From assembly GCA_005792225.1 (NCBI GenBank), contig SXSP01000017.1, forward strand, positions 1-8,899: a stretch of 8,899 nt of DNA. Direction: 5' to 3'. The notes beneath the pieces were generated by a model that was given only the letters and a program-made list of their open reading frames with translations, was not told the DNA's origin and searched no databases. Source of the DNA: Bdellovibrionales bacterium. GTDB lineage: Bacteria; Bdellovibrionota; Bdellovibrionia; Bdellovibrionales; JAMPXM01. Position 1 is the first letter of the stretch; each line of letters starts with the position of its first letter. This document shows positions 6,325-8,899 of this stretch, one piece after another. The position numbers and the translations under genes are program-made.

Positions 6325-6360
6325 GTTTGTTCGCCACCGTGGCCGTTACGATCAAACCGT

Positions 6361-6726
6361 TCAGCTCTCGCTCGCACCCGGCATCGGCAAACATTCCATG
6401 ATCTCAATCGAATCACCCGGGAAGATCGAGAAGTGAGCATGATCCACAAAAATCCTCGCCGCCGCTTCATGCGATTCGGCTTGGACGATAACGTAGGCCG
6501 TATCCTTATTGACAAGATCGGAGATGCCGTCTCTTCCTACGCGCTTCGTTTTCCCCAATGGAGATCCAAAGTCGATGATGGAATCCTGATGCTTCTTCAC
6601 CCACTCGCCCCATGCCTGCATCCCGCGCTGAACGAGCTCCTGGCGCTTTGAATCTTCGTTCGCATCCCATTTGGCCTTTTCGGCCGAGGTAGCTGAACCA
6701 ATAAAAATCGCAAGGAATCTCTTCAT
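6361..6726 (-). CDS. YCII-related domain protein
   Basis: The 121-residue product matches the pattern of short YCII-related / DGPF-type proteins: an N-terminal strand MKRFLAIFIG, a helix with AWGEWVKKHQDSIIDFGSPL, then GKTKRVGRDGISD, a central strand AYVIVQAESHEAAARIFVDH, and the closing IEIMECLPMPG. These are small cytoplasmic proteins with a ferredoxin-like dimeric fold; members are often found near ECF sigma factors, but none is visible here, and the biochemical role is unclear for most of the family. The start ATG 6726 is strongly supported by a perfect AGGAGG six bases upstream, whereas the longer frame to 6777 would bury that site. It lies 112 bases downstream of the large lipoprotein gene on the same strand and could be cotranscribed with it or have its own promoter. 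The family call is confident. Confidence 0.87.
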   Translation of the reverse strand: MKRFLAIFIGSATSAEKAKWDANEDSKRQELVQRGMQAWGEWVKKHQDSIIDFGSPLGKTKRVGRDGISDLVNKDTAYVIVQAESHEAAARIFVDHAHFSIFPGDSIEIMECLPMPGASES

Positions 6727-6806
6727 CACTGTCCTCCTAAGGTCTGCGAGCCATTCGCGCTGAGGACACGTTAACAACAGGACCGCTCATCGTCACCCAC
6801 GGAACT

Positions 6807-6821
6807 TTCGTTTAGAACGAA
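6807..6821. repeat. palindrome TTCGTT-TAG-AACGAA downstream of the large lipoprotein gene
   Basis: This perfect 6-bp inverted repeat lies 17 bases beyond the stop codon (6839) of the large minus-strand lipoprotein gene. It has the same core as the hairpin at 4130-4148. It could be a weak terminator or a protein-binding site between the lipoprotein and YCII genes; no T run follows on the minus strand. Confidence 0.35.
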
Positions 6822-6838
6822 CGCTCAGTTATTTCTTT

Positions 6839-8656
6839 TCACCGGCAGCGTGCGGAGAACTCGGCACTCTGGGCGAAACCGCGGACGACTTGCTCGCGAC
6901 TCAAAGCGCCCGTGTTTAGCCCTGAGGTCCACGCGGAATGACCGGCTTCCTCCGGTTCGCGGTCAAGAAAGCCACGGTAGAGCTGGAGGACATAGGTGCT
7001 GTTGTCGGCACTTGCACGGCTTAAGGCTTCGACCGAAAGCGCGATACCAACGGAGAGTTCCGCACAGCTTGACGAATGCGACCAGGCTTGCAACCCTGCC
7101 GCATCGGGCTCTCTCCCTAAGAGATGGCGATAGAGACTCGCCACAACTGCTTCTCTGGGGACGAAAGAAGGTGCTTGCAGAGTGGGCGCAACAAAGCCAG
7201 GAGGCCAAACATAGCCGATCACGCCTTCGTTCGTGTAGCCAGCGGCGGGTCCTTCCTGATCACTCGTCGAAGCGAGATGCTGCACACCTTTTGCCGAGCG
7301 AATCAGCGGTAGCATGCCGGCTTCGGGAGCGCCGCTCACATAGCCCAAAATTCCGTCGACGCCTTTTCCCTCGCATCCGGCGTCCCGCGAAAGAAAATGA
7401 TAGCCCTCTTGATGACAACGATAGAGCGGCGCTCGGCCCGCGCCACCTTCACTCGCCAGCGCAAACACCGCGCCCTCGAAGTGAAACGCGCCGGTTCCCT
7501 CAGTCGGATTCGCCGAGTAAAGGTGATCGCCATTCGGATGAAAGAGACGGTAGATCGTCGTAAATCCAGGGCCTGAAGGAGTTACGTTTACGCCACCTTC
7601 TAAAGAGATCGTGAGATTGCGAAATGAGAGACCCATATGCGCCGTTCCCTCGCCGTGCTGGACGAGCTCGGGATTCACATTAAATGAAATCAAACGGTAC
7701 GTCGCCGGATCGCGCGAGAGTCCGCTGTAAATCTTCGGGTGCTGAGCCGCCATGTCAGCGATGGCGTTCAAAAGATTCTGCGGAGTGATCTTGAAGCCGA
7801 ATGTCTTAAACCCCTTCCAAGGCTCCGGTTGGAAAGGATGAGTACCTGCGAATGCCGTCGCGTATTTTCCGTTAATTCCCAATGTCGTTCCGATGATGGC
7901 GTCTTGCGAGCCGCCCTCCCATCCATCGATGAGAATGGTCTCTGCACCCTGGCTTTTGCGGTGATCATAAATCGGAACGCCATACCAGAATTCACTCCCG
8001 CTCACCTCATCACGAAAGCGGTAATTGATCGTCGCATACGCGTACGTCTGTGGCTCTTCCGCGTGTGCTGTCGGAACTTGCATTTCGAGCGAGTAAACGA
8101 GTGTCTTTCCGTGAGCAAACGGGCGCGGCGCCTGATCTCCCGAATAATAAAGAGGTGCTGCCAACGGAAAGAGACTCTGACCCGAATACTTCAAACTCTC
8201 TGAATGAAGAAGAAGCCCAATCACTCCATTTTCAGCCTGGAAGGCAGCCGATCCGTACCAGTCCGCATGAAGGCCAATCTGCGAAGCTAATTTGTTCTGT
8301 GGATAAAAGCCTGTGAAGTCGCCGGCGTTCCAAGGGAGCGGTGTATAGACGTTTCCGCCAGGCGCAACCGGCTGGCCCAGCTGAACACAAAGTTCGTTTT
8401 GGGGACAACCCGGCTTTCCATCCGGCTTCGCTTGGCCGGGCGCGATCATCGCTCTGACGAGATCAAAATCGTGCGGTTGCCGGTAGATGATGTTCGGATC
8501 GCCGCTGAGCGAGGCACTCACTTCGGCATTCAAACCCTGAGGGAGTGATGAATCGCCAGCTGTCTTGAAAGCGCTGCAGTTCTGAAACAAAAGAAGGAGA
8601 GCGCTCAATACCGAAAGTTCGAGAGCCGGAATACGAGATGAAAAGAACCGTTTCAT
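6839..8656 (-). CDS. large lipoprotein with DUF5648-like and DUF4214-like domains
   Basis: The 605-residue product has a lipoprotein signal peptide with Cys27 in the context LLLLFQNC, so it should be anchored in the envelope. Residues about 50-350 form a large unrecognised domain, rich in Gly, Tyr and Trp and probably beta-sandwich. Residues about 365-483 carry DUF5648-like repeats (YRLFHPNGDHLYSANPTE, then EGYHFLSR and two GY[VI] turns), a beta module often found in extracellular proteins. Residues about 499-605 hold two DUF4214-like repeats (SLYRHLLGREPDAAGLQAW and LYRGFLDREPEEAGHSAW, ending in GFAQSAEF), known from surface and S-layer-associated proteins. Function is probably surface binding or adhesion; no catalytic motif is visible. 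ATG 8656 is chosen over GTG 8680 because GGGGAG lies eight bases before it and the signal peptide starts there. It may be cotranscribed with the YCII gene. Confidence 0.85.
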   Translation of the reverse strand: MKRFFSSRIPALELSVLSALLLLFQNCSAFKTAGDSSLPQGLNAEVSASLSGDPNIIYRQPHDFDLVRAMIAPGQAKPDGKPGCPQNELCVQLGQPVAPGGNVYTPLPWNAGDFTGFYPQNKLASQIGLHADWYGSAAFQAENGVIGLLLHSESLKYSGQSLFPLAAPLYYSGDQAPRPFAHGKTLVYSLEMQVPTAHAEEPQTYAYATINYRFRDEVSGSEFWYGVPIYDHRKSQGAETILIDGWEGGSQDAIIGTTLGINGKYATAFAGTHPFQPEPWKGFKTFGFKITPQNLLNAIADMAAQHPKIYSGLSRDPATYRLISFNVNPELVQHGEGTAHMGLSFRNLTISLEGGVNVTPSGPGFTTIYRLFHPNGDHLYSANPTEGTGAFHFEGAVFALASEGGAGRAPLYRCHQEGYHFLSRDAGCEGKGVDGILGYVSGAPEAGMLPLIRSAKGVQHLASTSDQEGPAAGYTNEGVIGYVWPPGFVAPTLQAPSFVPREAVVASLYRHLLGREPDAAGLQAWSHSSSCAELSVGIALSVEALSRASADNSTYVLQLYRGFLDREPEEAGHSAWTSGLNTGALSREQVVRGFAQSAEFSARCR

Positions 8657-8899
8657 TTTGAGAACTCCCCGCTCGATCACGCCAATTCAATGAGACAACA
8701 GCCAACAAACTTTGCAAGCGTACGGCCTGATTAAATGTGGCTAAACGCAAGCCCCAGGGACAAAGTTCAGCGAACTGTCGAAAGATTTATCAAATCGAGC
8801 ACTGAGCGATGGAGAGTCAGAGGATGTACAGAAATGCGATCTTTTAAGCTGACGTTAACTTGCAAATTGGGCGTAGTGAATGGTGCGACCGGTTTTTCG
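8657..8899. other. intergenic region with no supported gene
   Basis: This stretch lies upstream of the large lipoprotein gene and should contain its promoter. On the minus strand TTTAAT (around 8730) resembles a -10 box but lacks a fitting -35. A short inverted repeat AGTTC-AGC-GAACT sits at 8764-8776. No open frame with a ribosome binding site, and no RNA gene, is seen. Confidence 0.4.

Noticed and set aside
6850..7563. Open frame of 237 codons on the plus strand
   Set aside because: It lies wholly antisense to the large lipoprotein, is extremely rich in Arg and Ser, and has no recognisable motif or ribosome binding site; it is a shadow of the real gene.
7739..8203. Open frame of 154 codons on the plus strand
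   Set aside because: Antisense to the N-terminal domain of the large lipoprotein; Arg- and Cys-rich shadow composition.

Overview
The window looks like a stretch of chromosome from a Gram-negative bacterium rich in exported proteins. It most resembles the Bdellovibrio group (Bdellovibrionota). The main clue is that two separate lipoprotein signal peptides (Cys24 of the gene ending at the left edge, Cys27 of the large gene on the right) both end in LFQNC in place of a classical L-[AST]-[GA]-C lipobox. I recall this FQNC form as common in Bdellovibrio-type lipoproteins, but the taxonomic call is an inference. I see no rRNA, tRNA, CRISPR array, transposase, integrase, phage gene or secretion-system cluster.

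Layout from left to right: a lipoprotein gene on the minus strand cut by the left edge (1-421), with a good promoter candidate at 515-543; a 223-base gap with hairpins; a minus-strand pair made of a GT-B glycosyltransferase (1154-2485) translationally coupled by TTGA to a membrane-anchored thioredoxin-like protein (645-1157); a short divergent gap; an exported protein with a GNAT-like motif on the plus strand (2579-4006); a hairpin-dense gap (4007-4148); a small cytoplasmic protein on the minus strand (4149-4427); a secreted protein of unknown function on the plus strand (4641-5786); a convergent-gene hairpin; a small Cys-rich secreted protein on the minus strand (5829-6128); a YCII-related protein (6361-6726); and a large lipoprotein with DUF5648-like and DUF4214-like repeats (6839-8656). 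The right end (8657-8899) holds no gene that I can support.

Six of the nine genes encode proteins carrying an export signal or membrane anchor, so the shared theme is the envelope and the outside of the cell. Only the glycosyltransferase/thioredoxin pair has the arrangement of a coupled operon; the other genes alternate strands and look like independent units. I found no clear multi-gene novel system. The most unusual items are the exported GNAT-like protein, the hairpin cluster at 4012-4148 (which also carries a tmRNA-like GGTTTCGAC), and the DUF5648/DUF4214 lipoprotein.
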